Shown: in pieces, positions 45,720-58,284 of the stretch | Layout: each line of letters opens with the position of its first letter | Position numbering within the stretch: the first letter of the stretch is position 1 | Source of the DNA: Volvariella volvacea V23 | Taxonomy: Eukaryota > Basidiomycota > Agaricomycetes > Agaricales > Pluteaceae | DNA length: 64,000 nucleotides | Reading direction: 5' to 3' | Assembly: GCA_000349905.1 (NCBI GenBank) | Contig: KB722753.1 | Location: 538,133-602,132, forward strand | Notes under the pieces: model-generated | Seen by the model: only the letters and a program-made list of their open reading frames with translations | Told to the model about the DNA's origin: nothing | Databases searched by the model: none | Position numbers and translations under genes: made by a program

Positions 45720-47251
45720 TCAGAATAATCCAAAGGTTCTACCAATTATATCCTGCACGCCTTCTTGCACACCAATGTAGTCATGTTTACCAGCATTCAC
45801 CTTCACCAAAACTATTTTCCTCTTCGTTGCGCCTGTATCCTCATCCTTCTCCTCGAACTCATCCAGTGTTCCAAAGCTTCCTAAGTCAGTGTGTTGAGAA
45901 ATCTTCTTTCTTTCTTGAATGCGCAGCACGTGTTGAGAGGTATATGTTTCCCACTCGTCTTTAGTAATTTGTCCAACTCCCATACCAGATGAAGGGAGGA
46001 TATTAACCTGCGGAAGATAAGGAGAAAGGAAAGCTTCGAATAAAACTTCGGAGTGAGTGTATGGTATATCGAAATCGTTCGTAGCATGAGCGATTATGAC
46101 GGAGGCTTTGATATCCTGCGCCATAGGGAAATGAATGTAACTGCGGATATAATTCCGACGAACATAGTGCTTACGGGAACCGCAGAAAGAGAGTCAAATT
46201 TGTGAATTAATGCCCACTTGAGAAGACCTGGAAAGTGTTCAACCATTGTATAAGGGATAAGATTTGGGTTGCCTTACTTGGGCCGTATGGTATCATGGCG
46301 AGCGGCTTCATCAGGGGAACTAGACCGAGAATATGATAGGTATTCAACAGTTCTCTAATGCTCGAAAACGGCTTGAGGATGATAAGTTTGAATACGAAGG
46401 GGATATGCACAGTACAGAACCTACCGACAGCAGCACAATTCCCCTAGGATTGATACCCTCCCGTCCAAACTGAGCAGCTAGCTGCGAAGCAATGCCTGTC
46501 CCGAGACTATGACCAATGATGACGATATCTTCCTGACGCGCGCCTTGCTTAATCAACCAGTTCCACGCTGTGCGAGCATCCAGTACCACACCCGGTTCAC
46601 TGGGTTTTCCTGTGCTGTCCCCAAAGCCGCGATAGTCTATTGCGAGTACGTTAGCCGACAGACGACCAGTAAACGCAGTATAGTGCTGGATGCGTGCGCT
46701 GAAAGCACGTGTTGCAGCGTTTCCATGGAGGAAGAGAATAGTGGGGCGCTTCCGAACTGCATTAGTTATGTGCTCCGAGAGGGTGTCACGTTGGGGGACA
46801 GCGGGAAGGGAGTGGTAATAAGAATCCGACAGCATGAACCATGCGCCGATGGTCTCGTTGTCCGACGTTTGTAGGTTGAAGTTGAGCGTCTTGTTGGCTG
46901 TGGTTGTGAGGGGCTGTCATCGACGCGGGGTGTTTCCTCAATCAAAGGACGTACGTGCAAGGCCATATTTTTCTGGAGCATTGAAGTCGGCGAAGAAAGG
47001 GAGTTTGACGGCGTTGAGATATATAGTGCTGGGAGCTGTTAATTGGTCTGACTTTGGAGAGGAAAAGGTACCAACTGCGTCTGAAAGAACGGGATAATCA
47101 GAAGTATGACGGCAGCCGCGTACAGACCACCGAAAATGACAAGAAATTTTCGCAATTTCTCGATAAAGCCCCTCTTTGGAGTGGTGGGGGTCGTTTCTGC
47201 GGGTTGCTGGTCGTCTGCACCGGGACTGGGAGTGGCGGGAGTGGCATCCAT
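45720..47251 (-). CDS. ABHD12-like membrane serine hydrolase
   Basis: A multi-exon gene starting at 47251 (MDATPATPSPGADDQQPAET). One N-terminal helix (FLVIFGGLYAAAVILLIIPF) precedes an alpha/beta hydrolase. ILFLHGNAATRA carries the oxyanion hole, VLAIDYRGFGDSTG and IVIIGHSLGTGIAS the nucleophile Ser, HATNDFDIPYTHSE the Asp, and NAGKHDYIGVQEG the His. The order and the single anchor fit the ABHD12/BEM46 group, lipases acting on monoacylglycerols or lysophospholipids at membranes. The catalytic triad is complete. The C-terminal half has an acidic, charged loop (DEFEEKDEDTGATKRK). The gene is divergent from the transporter gene. Confidence 0.88.
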
Positions 47252-47448
47252 GGTCGTCGACGATGCCTGAGAGCCAAGCGCAGCCAGCCACCTCGGGCCG
47301 GGGATGGCGCCGGTGTCCGCTTGGGGTCGAAGAAAAATACGGGCGCAATTACGGTGACGGTGACCAGACAGGTTGACAGCCAACCGCCACTCCTGCTGTC
47401 TCGCTTCACGTTGATGACTTTTGGAGGCTTAGATTTGTGTGTTTGACG

Positions 47449-49829
47449 ATGAAGCCCGATGCTGCTCACGATGCTAAATCTGTCCATGCCCAACCACTCG
47501 AGAGCGCCACACCTCATCACACTCGCACAAACCTTAATGAAAAGTCCGGCCGAGACGAGATTAATGGGCCCACCGTCGCTTCCGCCGCCGCCTCCGTTTC
47601 TAGGCCCACCCAGAGTCGACATTCACGGAAGCCCTGGTGGAGACGATTAGGTGTGGGCATTTGGTCTGATATCAGAGCTCGTGCACCTTGGTATATCAGC
47701 GACTGGACCGATGCCTGGAATTATAGAATCGTCCCGGCTACAGCTCTCATATTCTTCGCAAAGTGTGTAGTTCCAGTTTGGACTGGTTACGTCTCTTTAA
47801 TCTCAACTTTAGCGTTCTTCCGGGGATTGCATTTTCCCTTGACCTCATTGAGACAACAGAGCAATATGGCGTGGCCGAAGTGTTACTCTCGTCGTTTATG
47901 GCTGCTTTCATATTCTCCGTATTTGGCGCACAACCGCTGACCATCGCTGGTGTCACAGGTTCGGTATTTTCGTTTGATTCGTATCACGTTTCATTGACCA
48001 TTTCGAATGGCGTATAATAGGTCCGATCACTGTACTCAACAAGACGATATTTGATATCCTCGAGAGAGAGAACAACCCACCCGTATATCTCCATTTTATC
48101 GGTTGGGTATACCTTTGGGCCGCAATATTCCATTGGGTTACCGCAATTTTGAATTGTACGTCCACTAATGTCCGCACCGGGACTGCGACGCCATTGTCGT
48201 GTTCATCACTGACCGATTCGCCTCGGGTTAGGGTGCAACTTTCTCAAATACGTTACCCTATTCTCTTGCGATACCTTCGGGTTTTACGTCTCCTGGGTAT
48301 ACCTCCAGTATGGGGTCCAAGTACTCACACGACAACTTCGGTCATCCGATGATTCCAATAATATTCCTGGTTCATTCGTTTCCATAATTGTTGCCGTTCT
48401 CATGCTCGTCACCTCGTTCCTCTTTGATGCTTTATCGAAGCGGCCATATTTTCACAGACATATGAGGCGCTTTTTGGCAGATTACGGAATGCCTATATCC
48501 CTTGTTGCCTCTTCTGCAATGGCGTACTGGGGAAGGTTTAATAGAGCTGATGCGGCCACGTTGCCTGTGGGAGGAGCGTTTCAAGCAGCAGGGGGAAGGG
48601 ACTGGTTGGTTCCATTCTGGGAACTGGAAGGGAGGTGGGTTGCAGTCGCACTGCCTTTTGGTTTCGTGCTTTGGGTCTTGTTCTTTTTTGATCATAATGT
48701 CTCTGTACGTTTAACTTCGTTCGGTGCACTAACAATCGCTTACGTTCGGACCGTCCCAGTCTCTCATGGCTCAAGGGGCTGAGTTCCCCCTACGTAAACC
48801 TCCTGGGTTTCATTACGATTTCTTTTTACTTGGGATATCCACTTTCATTGCCGGATTGCTGGGGGTTCCAGCACCTAATGGGCTGATACCGCAAGCACCT
48901 ATACATACCACATCGTTACTCGTAATGGGACGCCCCGAGAAGAAGGGTGATGAAGAAGGCAACTCTAGTTCTGCTCTAGACACCGGCAGGAACACGATGG
49001 TCCAGCAGGATGTAACCCTTTCTACACCTCCGCCTATCACCTTCCCTTCAATCCGTGAAAAACCAGTCGCCGTTGTCGAGCAGAGGGTATCGAATTTGGC
49101 TCAGGGGTCATTATGTTTAGTGTTGCTCACAGGGCCATTTTTGCATGTTCTAGGACTGATTCCTAGGGGTAAGCAAATGTTTGTATGTTTCTAGTTCTAC
49201 ATCGAATGCTAATCCCCTTCCTTACGTTCCAACTCTCCCTCGCTTGGGAATATAACGGCACGCAGGGGTCTTGGCTGGCCTGTTGTACGTACTCTTTGTT
49301 TTTCTGAGACACAGCATGGTCACTCACTTCGGTTTGTGCCCTCTTCACATGATTCCAGCTGGTTTATGGGCGCGGACGCACTCCGATCAAATGGGGTAAC
49401 TCGCAAATTGTTGTACTTCCTCCGAGACCGGGAGTTAACGCCTCCCGACGAACCATTACGAAAAGTCAGGAAATCCAGGACCTTATTATTCGTGGGTATA
49501 CAATTGATTGGGTTTGGGGCAACATTTGCTGTGACGCAAACAATCGGTATGTGGACGTTGGTTCCTTGATACTTTTGATGATGTATTCTGATACACTTGA
49601 TGTGCAGCGGCAATTGGATTCCCAGTGATCATCATGCTTCTGATACCGGTACGGACGTTGTTGATCCCTCGATTACCCTTTACGCAAGAGGAATTGGCCA
49701 TTCTGGATGGGCCGACTGCTTCTCCCTTCGTAAGCCATCAGTATTTTTTCCCTCTCGCCCGACCCGACGATTCTGATTGGAATGCTTTCTCTATTGTAGA
49801 CTATGGAGAGTGTGGGTGGGACGTTATAG
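47449..49829 (+). CDS. BOR1: Bor1/SLC4-type anion (borate/bicarbonate) transporter
   Basis: A multi-exon membrane transporter. The cytosolic N terminus (MKPDAAHDAKSV...) is followed by FFANVLPGIAFSLDLIETTE (complete only after the first intron), FMAAFIFSVFGAQPLTIAGV, then TGPITVLNKTIFDIL, the SLC4/Bor1 signature. Further helices include YGMPISLVASSAMAYWGRFN, VALPFGFVLWVLFFFDHNVS, LLGISTFIAGLLGVPAPNGL, IPQAPIHTTSLLVMG, LVLLTGPFLHVLGLIPRG and LLFVGIQLIGFGATFAVTQT. The last exon adds only TMESVGGTL. An alternative start four codons upstream (47437) exists. Fungal Bor1 exports borate at the plasma membrane. Confidence 0.9.
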
Positions 49830-51517
49830 ATGCGCAAGATTGACTCGTTTGGAATGATGAACCCCTATTGCATCTTCACGCATTTCAAGCACATATATGC
49901 ACGACATCAGCGATAGACTAGGGGCATAGAGCATCGCCCTACGTTAGCCGAGAGCAGATCATGCTGGCCGTGCTCGGGGGTAGTTTCTATTTTGGGGATC
50001 CAAAAGTCTCCAGAGCATCGGTCATTAGGATATCTAACGCGAGGCATAACCTCCCATTTTGCCCCTCGGTTAGCCATAGTTGATTATACATAGAACACAC
50101 CATAGGGGGCCAGTCTCATATCATTGTTATCTAACTAGGCAAACTCTAGATTTAATATAGTAAACTTTCATCCTATGAGGGGTTTAGGCTGCTGGGAGGA
50201 TATCGATCTCCTTTTTGTTGCTACTTAGGAGGGATGGCACTTCAAGTAGTACAAAGGCAAAAGTGTGAATTACTCCAATCGCATGTGCAAGTGGCTATTC
50301 GCCTCCACTAAAAGCACATTACGATGGTATGTTACCTTCCCAATAGGAGTGATGGGTTGATCCCGTCCCCGTACTTACACAATAAATCGAGATGATTGTG
50401 GATAAGCTATCCAAGGGTGGTGGAGTCTGTGAACACTACGACAGCAAGCAACTGGCGCACGATTCTGCGCCAATATGAGTACAGCTAGGCACTTTTTGTT
50501 CATATATCGTGCTATGTGACTTGGCTGCGATTGCGAGGAAATTATGTCATCTGAGATCTGAATACAAAGTATCAACGGCTAGTGCCCTGATATCAATTTC
50601 GTTATCGCCATTTGTATTCTTCCCCCAGCACAGGCTCACCGGTCGGGTTGTGTAATCGATCCTGTTGTGCGCTTACCCAGCTTGCTTCGCCTGAACACAT
50701 TCAATTTGTAGCGACACTACTACCGCATCCAACGAGAAAATAAGAAGGTTGGCTCCAAGTAACCGTCTTCCCAAATCCAAATCCATGTTCTCTCCATACA
50801 ACCTCCCCTTACTAAGGGCGTAGGAAAGAAACACATGGTTGATGGGTGCTTCTTTCTTGGCGAGATGGGTTCAAATTAATTATGCACGCCACTGAAAGGT
50901 CACTCAATGACCGGTCCTTCTCGATGCGTGCACGTCTTCGTGAACGTTTGGACGACGATCGCAGGCTTAACCTCTCGCTTATGGGTCGGTCAAGAGCTTC
51001 TCATCAGCCGAGTGCACAGTAGTCTAATGCCTTTCGTCACCTCACTTGTAAGGCAGCCCTTCTATTGATGATGGCTTTTATCAGCTGACACCAACTTCTT
51101 GCAGGTGCGCATCATGATGCATATGCATATGTACAGTTCCTATGGGTTCTCGTTACTCCGTAGATTGGCTCAGGCAATACAGACGGAGTCTAGGCTTCGG
51201 CTCAAATTTTGAGAACCACGAGCAGGGCGACGAAGCGCGGGGCGGTCTCCGTTATCGGAGTCGACGTCTTCGAATTATTGATGGTGTATGGTGCTTTTGC
51301 ATCATGCATCATGCACCATGCGTCTGCCAGTGCATCACCCCGAACGGCAATTTGCACGGCTTAAATTACCCATTGAAATATGTAGTGGTCAGGAGATCAG
51401 AGTCGGATTTTCAATTTGATCCACTGGCAGATTTCAAATAAATTTCGAGTTCGTTGAGGCCGTCTATATCCCGAGGGATTCCGCTCTTTCTTGCCTGTTC
51501 TACGGATTCGTCTGATC
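49830..51517. other. Long intergenic region, 1.7 kb
   Basis: No gene supported. The frame at 51142-51441 has no domain. Short catgcat/gcatatgcat repeats occur near 51112-51135 and 51299-51322. Confidence 0.5.
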
Positions 51518-53723
51518 ATGGCCTCTGGTGGAAGGATTGTCGGCGTTGTCGTGCTAGTAAGGCATGGAGATCGACAAGGTTGGTCGAATTGGCTGGCTTC
51601 TGCTTAGCACGGGTGTAGTACGCCAAGGCTGATGCGCAAAAGCGCATTGTCAATCACGGACGACCTGAGTAGCTCCACTGCTGGCAGGTGTACCTACAAC
51701 CCCAGTGCCATCCTAGTGGCAACTCTTTGCTGACTTGACACTGCGTGTATCATTTATATTCAGGATTTTATCAAGACCCCCACACTTATGCACCTTCTGG
51801 AACGACTATCACGCCGTTGGGAACAGTAAGTTTACTTACGTATATTTATTAAGCTTGGGTGGTATCTGATTGATAACTTTCGTATTGGATGCGTCACCTT
51901 CAATGACTACCAGCAACAAGAGCATCAGCTTGGGACGCTCCTCCGCGAAATATACTTAACGCCAGAATCACCTTCATTCATCGCCGGAATCAACGCCACA
52001 TTCGCAGATCAAACCCAGATCCGCGCGATAGCTGACGCCGGCGGCGAAGGTGGCGTAGTTCTGAATTCGGCGGCGTCTTTGTTGCAGGGCTTGTACCCTC
52101 CAAATGCCAACCATACAACCACATTAGCAAATGGAACTACCATCACGGCTCCGCTAGGAGGTTATCAGGTATTGTGATTTTACGTACGATTTGAGTGAGA
52201 ATTTGGGGCAACTGAAATCATCTAGTACGTCCCCGGTGAGTCTGGAAGACTATCTGGCAATCCACCCCTGGATGGTTGTTTGACACTGTCCGTAATCAGT
52301 TGAATCTGTTGAGCCGGATAACGACATTTCGCTTGAGGGTTGGACACAATGTAATGTAATATCCGTTCCCTTCCAAAGTTGCACGAAAAGCATCTTTTAA
52401 CTTCCTTCTTTTTATCCCCTGTCCGAATCTCCCTTCTTTCAAGACCTTTACGCAAGCCACGAATGAATTCTATACTTCTGCCGAGTTCAAGGCAAAAGCA
52501 GCCGAATATGCCGACTTCTTCGAGAATCTGCCCCGTTACCTCGACGAAAGACAGGCCAAGCTGGAAAATATGGTAAGCATAACCGATCTAGACAGCGATG
52601 GGCTTACGACGTAATCGGTGCATCTTTGATACCCTGAATCGATTAAAATTAGTGGAATGTGAGTGCAAACGATACGGAAGGCTGTTTCACGATGAATTAC
52701 CCTTTATTCAGGTCTTTGACTTCATGCTTGTCCAATCTATCCATAATCGAACATTCATGGAGGCATTGCCTGAGACTTATCTTGAACAAGGCCGTCACTT
52801 AGCCAATTGGCACCAATGGAACGTATTCAGCTCACCTCAGATGAACAGCATTCGAAACGGTAGGTTGCTATAGGTATTTTACACTGGTTGGTCCGATTAG
52901 ATTGTTTCGATAGTTGCTGGCCGTACCATCCTCCCATCAATCATGGAAGGGTTTGCTGATATCGTCGATCCTGCTAACCCCTTGAAGCTGGTTTACTTTG
53001 CGACAGCATACAAGCCCTTCCTGTCACTTTTCAACATGCTTGGAGTTGCAGACATGAATCCGCAACTTCAAGGTTTCGGTGAGTGGCTATTCATCCGGTA
53101 AATGGATGATTTGACAGGGATGATCACCACCCTATGTTTGTATGAAACACAATAGTCAACTTCGCGGGTGCTGTAGCAATTGAAGTCCGCGAATCTCCCG
53201 TCGAGGGAGGAGAGCCTGTGCTCCGCTTCCACTTCAAGAATGGTACTGTCGACGATGACTTTTCACGATATAATTTTCTAGATACACAGGGTGATGTTCC
53301 GCTATCCAAATTTATTAATCATGTCGCGGTATGTCATAACGTGAACCGCCGAGTAATGACTAAAAACTGACATACCACAATGCCCAAAGCCTGTCACCAT
53401 CAACACAACTTCCGAATGGTGCTCGGTATGTCAAAACAACGAAGACAGGGGTTGTGATGCGCTGGCCTTAGTTGCATCTCAGACTTCTAGCCAATCAGGC
53501 GGGCACCATTTCCCTGCTGTGGGTGCTGGGTTCTTGGGAGCCGGTGTAGCCCTTGTGGTTGCAGCCATGGTGCTAGCGATGCTGTCGTTTTTAGGGTACT
53601 TGACCTTCGGGAAGCGCACCAGGCGGGCCAAAACTGATGATGTGAGTATAAGAACGTGGAATCGATCGCAATATTAAAACGATGAATTTGTAGTCGAGCT
53701 CCCTCGAGAAAGCCTCACTCTAG
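51518..53723 (+). CDS. Membrane histidine-phosphatase-like protein, altered catalytic site
   Basis: A multi-exon gene of the branch-2 histidine phosphatase (acid phosphatase/phytase) superfamily. The N terminus GVVVLVRHGDRQGFYQDP keeps the RHG motif. QEHQLGTLLREIYL, FIAGINATFADQTQIRAIAD, YTSAEFKAKAAEYADFFENL and ANWHQWNVF follow. Where active members have an HD dipeptide (type YSGHDTT), this protein reads LVYFATAYKPFLSLFNMLG, so the catalytic His and Asp are absent. A luminal Cys-containing segment (SEWCSVCQNNEDRGCDALAL), one helix (GFLGAGVALVVAAMVLAML) and a short basic tail (GKRTRRAKTDD) end it. No N-terminal signal peptide is obvious. Probably a membrane protein with reduced or different activity. 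Confidence 0.8.
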
Positions 53724-53836
53724 TATCTGATTAGGAACCTAACGAATGGTGAAACAAGTTCAGCTGTAGGATTATATGATACAATATATGGTGGAAAAGC
53801 AACTGAAATGAGTAATAATGCAATCCTACGTTGGTC

Positions 53837-55141
53837 TCAAAAATCTTCGTCGCTATCATCGTCCATACGTCCAAATATATCGTCATATTCAGAGCCTTCA
53901 TGCCATTCATCTATGTGGTAAGTTGAATTTTTCCGGTCATACAGCCTTGTGAATAGGAACGCACCGGATTTATCATCTTCAGAGTCCCATGGCGAATCCT
54001 CCTCATCAGGATAATCATTTTTGTAATACTCCTCGGCTAGTGCATCGAACATCGAGTGTGTTAATAGATGATCACGACTAGCTGAAACCTACCATTGGAG
54101 TCCTCGTCAGCCTCGTCTTCTTCTTCATCTGAGAAGGAATCATATGGATCTATATCGGAGGGGAGAGGGCCAGTTCTGATGGGTCGCAATCAATGATTAA
54201 TTGAAGACGACATTCTGAGCAATCACGTACATCATTCCAACATTAGCTGCAGCATTCCATTCTGTGAGGGTGGCAGGTCGGTGATAAAAAACATCCCAGA
54301 CATAGTCATCCTCCGAGTCGGAACCTAGATGAGAATCAGTGGGCAGACCACCCGCAGCCGCCTCAGGCCTGATGTCATGTACTGCCAAATATCAGATAGC
54401 CCGCCATAGCTTGCAACGAAACCTTACGTTTAAGGTAGTCGTTCAAAAGGGGAATGAATTTTTCCATCTCTGGATCTACAGCAGGTGCAGGTCTTCGGTC
54501 CTCTTTGGAAAGTACTGCATCATACAGACGAAAATCCGACCGCGAAACCTTTGTCGAGGGGAGGTCCTTTACGGATATGACTTTTGGCCTATCACACGAA
54601 CAGGTAAGTGGTAGAGAAGTGCACCACTACCACGATACAAACGGGTTGGTTGGATGTTTGCTGAAGGTCGGCTCTTCTGAAGGTGTCAAAATGGTATAAC
54701 GTCTAGAAGATCTCTGCAGCCCCTTTGTAGTGGTGGGTTTAGAAGTAGGTATGGATGATTCACTCGTTGGTTCGTTCTCTGGGATAATCGTCGGTTCACG
54801 CGCCAGCCGGGAGATTTGATCCTTGCACACCGAAGGATGAGGGAGCCACATCGCGATATGACGTGCCACTTACCTGAATCACCTTCTGCTGCTTTTCGTC
54901 GTCCCATGCACCCCCTTCGACGGTGTGCGCAAATTGGAAAACGCCCAGCCCACCCTTCGACTTCTTTCTTCGCTCCCGAGACTCCACGACTTCCAACCCA
55001 TACATGCATCAGGCCGCGATGAGTAAGCGTGCAAGGCTATAGCGCACCTAACGCATCCAAAGGCTCTTCATTCCGCTTTCTTTTGATCCTAAGCAGGGTA
55101 TACGGTTGTTGTGCTGGCGCAATCGATCCGTTGCTGTCCAT
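53837..55141 (-). CDS. IWR1: Iwr1, RNA polymerase II nuclear import factor
   Basis: A multi-exon gene from 55141 (MDSNGSIAPAQQPYTLLRIK...KRNEEPLDAL) to 53837. The N-terminal LRIKRKR...EPLDAL block and later KKSKGGLGVFQFAHTVE are typical of fungal Iwr1. Then VWDVFYHRPATLTEWNAAAN, an acidic stretch (SDEEEDEADEDSN) and the Iwr1 signature AEEYYKNDYPDEEDSPWD. Iwr1 binds assembled Pol II and carries it into the nucleus with importin alpha. The acidic C terminus (DDDSDEDF) fits. Exon borders were inferred from continuity with the signature. Confidence 0.85.
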
Positions 55142-55694
55142 AGAGGTTGTTGAAGCTATTTACGCGTGACATCATACAGTACAATGCCACCCTCGTCACG
55201 TTATTTGTTTATGTTGACCATTGCCCTCAAGACGTATCCAAACTGCGTAAGTTTTGGTAATTGTTCACCCCGATACTCATAAAATAATTTATCCGGAGGT
55301 TGTAGCACTGTATCAACTCCTATTAACACACAACTGCGAGTATGACGTCCTGTTGCCATTGTAGATGGTAGAGTATGCTGATCATGGTGCCAGAGGAACG
55401 AGATCACACTGCTAGGCCTGGACAGCTTCATCATTTCAGGTATTATAATCACCAATCTCAGTAGCATTGCTGTATAGGTTGTGCTGAGACGCAACGAACA
55501 ATTTTCTTACAAATTCTCGCCGTTTGACCACGCCTGAGCTTCCGTTATCGCCGTGTACTCTGGGATTTTCAGGGCTAAAGTATATAATTACAAACCGCGG
55601 CTCTCTCCACTCAAGTCCATGAAGTTGATGATCGAAAACACAATTACGGGAACGGCATCGCGACAGCTGATACGGCGATAAGTGACTCACTGCC
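55142..55694. other. Spacer between IWR1 and UreG genes
   Basis: 5' flank of IWR1 and 3' flank of the UreG gene. Minus-strand ORFs at 55201-55711 have no domain support. Confidence 0.5.
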
Positions 55695-57067
55695 TCAATC
55701 TTCAGCATCACCGACTGCGCCTGGTTGACCAGGACTTCCAGCTGCCCTCCAGGCTGCTAGAATCAATTCAACTACGTCGTCAACCCCTGAGCCCTGTCTG
55801 ACACTTGTGAAGATGGTTGGTCCGTCTCCCCGCATCAACTTAGAATCTCGCTCCATCACTTCCAACGAAGCGCCCACGTGCGGAGCGAGGTCAGTCTAAA
55901 CATCAAAAACGGGATCAAAAGAGGATTGACTGAGCTCTTTCATGATCCTTGGAAAACGGCTTGCTTACCTTATTAATTACGAGTAAATCGGACTGGGAGA
56001 TGCCTGGACCCCCCTTTCTCGGTATCTTATCGCCACCCTGTCGAGGAGGTTAAGACATCAATTCAATCGTAAAGGCATATATAAGGAAGGGTGCGTCAAT
56101 AACGGGCGAATTTTGCGTCCGGTAAATCATTCATCAATAATCCATAGAACTCGGCCACTAAACTCCATATCAAGGGGTGGCAGCACAAGCCCATAGACCA
56201 ATTGCAAGCTACTGTTAGCATTGCACTGGTGACCCTTGCTTCCGCTGCGGGAGAAAAATACCAGCATCAATCCGGCATTCTAATGAATCTCCTCTGCCTC
56301 GCCACCCTCTTGTTCTTCCTTTTAACCCCGAAGTGGGGCGACAGCATCGATCAGACTTACCGAGACGTCAATGACGTAGATGATATAATCTGCCAACTCT
56401 CTAGAATAGTTTGCAGCCAAATTATCACCACCACTTTCGACAAATAGTAATTGACAGCCAAATTTGGCTTGAAGGGTCTCCAGTGCCCCCATGTTAGCGC
56501 TGATGTCTTCGCGAATAGCAGCATGAGGACAACCACCAGTCTCGATGGCAAGAATTCGAGATGGCGGAAGGGCTTTATTCTTAATCAGGAATTCTTGGTC
56601 TTCTCTTGTGAAAATATCGTTTGTCACGGTCGCTATTAGGACTTCAGCACAGATGATCGAGCGATGCTTCCCCACTGACCGAGATTATATTCCTTACGAA
56701 GCTTCTGGCAAAGAGCCAGCGTAAGTGCTGTTTTCCCAGATCCGACCGGTCTGTGTGTAGTGCGGCATCACGCTGGGTCATGAATGAATGACACATACCC
56801 TCCGATCCCAATAGTAAACCCCCGCTCCTGAAAATTTCGCTTTGTGTAATCAGGAAGATCACGTTCGGCGTATTTTCCTGACCGAAGGCCATTCAACCTG
56901 TGTGATCTACCAAAGGGTGGCTTCTTACCGGCATGTTCCAAATGCTCGTGTGTATGCCCATGATCGCCATGGGTATGCGAGTGCTCAACTCCATCGCCAT
57001 GGGAGTGTGTGTGACCATACGTTGGCTCCTTTGATGAGGAGAGGTTGTTGTAGAACTGTACGCTCAT
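55695..57067 (-). CDS. Urease accessory GTPase UreG
   Basis: A multi-exon gene. A His-rich N terminus ([20 protein letters not shown]), a metal-binding tail common in fungal and plant UreG, is followed by the SIMIBI GTPase. P-loop GPVGSGKT is formed across an intron, then [35 protein letters not shown] (the CPH nickel motif), [33 protein letters not shown], and the guanine motif [11 protein letters not shown]. The protein delivers nickel to urease using GTP. The intron at 56038-56360 is 323 bases, several times the local norm. The gene is divergent from USB1 with 143 bases between starts. Confidence 0.95.
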
Positions 57068-57210
57068 GGCTGTGAATCGTAATTCGAGATAATCGGTGAT
57101 CGTGATAACCCAGCAGCCGTTGTATGGGACACCCGGCCCGGAGAATGCGGATGTGACAAACTGTCACGCTTAGGCACAGTGTGTTGAACTTGTACCATCA
57201 TAGGATTGCA
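57068..57210. promoter_or_regulatory. Compact bidirectional promoter (UreG/USB1)
   Basis: 143 bases separate the two divergent start codons. No clear TATA box; both promoters must overlap here. Confidence 0.5.
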
Positions 57211-58264
57211 TGAAAAGGTGCAAAGTAACCGCGTTACTTGTGGATTACTCCAGTTCTGATACCGAAAACGAAGATCGCTCAGCAACTGGTGCATCCGAGG
57301 TTGTTCATCGCCCCGCCCCCCATAAAAGTAGTGAGCCCCCCCTAAAGAAGCGGTTGGTGTATGTTTTTGCTTTCACAACGAAAGCTTGATCCGCCTTTCA
57401 GGAAATTGCCTTCTCTCCCTGTCTCCTTACTACCGGTGGTCCCTCAAGATGACCCTGCTCTTCATCAAGGGAGGATACGTACCACACCCCACGTAGAAGG
57501 GCAATTTATAGCTCATATCTATGTGTCCATAGGGCTTCACCAACATGGGGCTCTTACTTCTCTGATTCGTGATGTGTTACAACACGCTAAAGAGACTATA
57601 CCAACACTACACTCTGTTGGGTGTTTTGAAAGCAACGCTGTGGAGGACAGTGGGGTATTGCAGCGACCAGAGCTTCACATATCGCTGTCTCGTCCCATCT
57701 ATTTGCGGTCCCACCAAAGAGAGGACATGTATCGCGCCGTTCAAAGGGTTGCTCAAGCACACAAACCGTGAGTTCGCCTCTCGTCACTCCTGACATGTTA
57801 CTCCAATTGAAACGACAGGTTTACTACCTCGTTCGCGACATTTTGTGAACTTAGAAACGACGAAAAAACACGAACATTTCTAGCTATGGAGATCGGTGCT
57901 GGACATCAAGAGGTAATGACAGCAGTTCGTAACTATTTTACGCGGCTGATCTGAAATCACTTAGCTTCGGGCGCTTGTTGAAGCACTGACACCAGCTCTG
58001 CGCGCCATACGTCAGCAAGAATATTATGATAAACCCAGATTCCATGCATCGATTGGCTGGGCACTACTTGATCGTCCTGCGGCTGATGAGTCACAACAAT
58101 GCGATTTCCCTACAATTCCTGGTATCCCAGACACGCTAATTGCAGACCTGAACGAGATATACGGATCTCGTCTTACATCAACCAAAGTGAGTGTACTTGA
58201 GGTGCAGGGAATCACCATCAAGATTGGGAAGGAGATTCGTAGTTGGACCTTTTCTGGGAGCTGA
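57211..58264 (+). CDS. USB1: U6 snRNA phosphodiesterase Usb1
   Basis: Exon 1 (57211 to about 57358, MKRCKVTALLVDYSSDTENE...PPLKKR) splices in frame to KLPSLPVSLLP. The body has the two HxS motifs of the 2H phosphodiesterase fold, LHISLSRP and FHASIGWA. The Usb1 pattern lies between them (FTTSFATFCELRNDEKTRTF, MEIGAGHQE), and KIGKEIRSWTF near the end. Usb1 trims the U6 snRNA 3' end, leaving a protected end. Both catalytic His are present. It converges on the METTL25-like gene with 20 bases between stop codons. Confidence 0.92.
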
Positions 58265-58284
58265 CAATCTTTGGGGTGCTATTG

